This document shows, one piece after another, positions 5,310-5,348 of a stretch of 5,348 nt of DNA. The notes beneath the pieces were generated by a model. It was not told where the DNA came from. It was given only the letters and a program-made list of their open reading frames with translations, and ran no database searches. Position 1 is the stretch's first letter. Each line of letters begins with the position of its first letter. Made by a program: the position numbers and the translations under genes. Location of the stretch: the NCBI GenBank assembly GCA_900550175.1, contig URQX01000106.1, positions 1 through 5,348 of the forward strand. The letters are read 5' to 3'. The stretch is from an uncultured Veillonella sp. GTDB taxonomy: Bacteria > Bacillota > Negativicutes > Veillonellales > Veillonellaceae.

Positions 5310-5348
5310 GGTCTCTCCTTACATAATTTCTTTCAGTCTAAAGTCTAG

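Noticed and set aside
5335..5347. Two copies of AGTCTA at the right edge
   Set aside because: A six-base repeat at the window boundary is too short to interpret without the missing sequence.

Overview
The window reads as an ordinary chromosomal segment of a low-to-moderate GC bacterium of the Firmicutes. AddA-type nuclease/helicase sequence, strong purine-rich Shine-Dalgarno sites and hairpin-T-tract terminators fit this. The overall style suggests the Negativicutes, perhaps Veillonella, but that is recognition from memory and no search was done. There is no sign of a phage, transposon, CRISPR array, rRNA or tRNA, and no intergenic gap exceeds about 215 bases.

Layout from left to right: (1) the 3' end of addA (+), the C-terminal nuclease domain of the AddAB recombination enzyme; (2) a bidirectional hairpin terminator between convergent genes; (3) a diacylglycerol-kinase-family lipid kinase (-); (4) a 213-bp divergent intergenic region with an exact-consensus sigma-70 promoter and an AT-rich inverted repeat; (5) a GntR/FCD transcription regulator (+) with a strong terminator; (6) a small XRE-type DNA-binding protein (-); (7) a divergent intergenic region with a 10-bp direct repeat at 20-bp spacing; (8) a single crcB/fluC fluoride channel (+); (9) a 177-bp AT-rich intergenic region with a widely spaced inverted repeat and several AGAATT words; (10) a short MoeA-like molybdopterin-binding protein (+); (11) a 24-bp perfect palindrome that works best as a terminator for the next gene; (12) an unrecognised 76-residue protein (-).

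The genes appear to be mostly single transcription units, with changing strands and a terminator or promoter between most of them, so this is not one pathway or operon. DNA repair (addA), lipid phosphorylation (the kinase), fluoride resistance (crcB) and molybdenum-cofactor handling (the MoeA-like protein) are unrelated jobs. The two regulators have unknown targets. Each sits beside a divergent neighbour with candidate operator-like repeats in the shared intergenic DNA, so autoregulation or neighbour control is possible but unproven. I did not find a convincing undescribed system. The most worthwhile leads are the small orphan protein, the truncated MoeA-like architecture, and the intergenic repeats.
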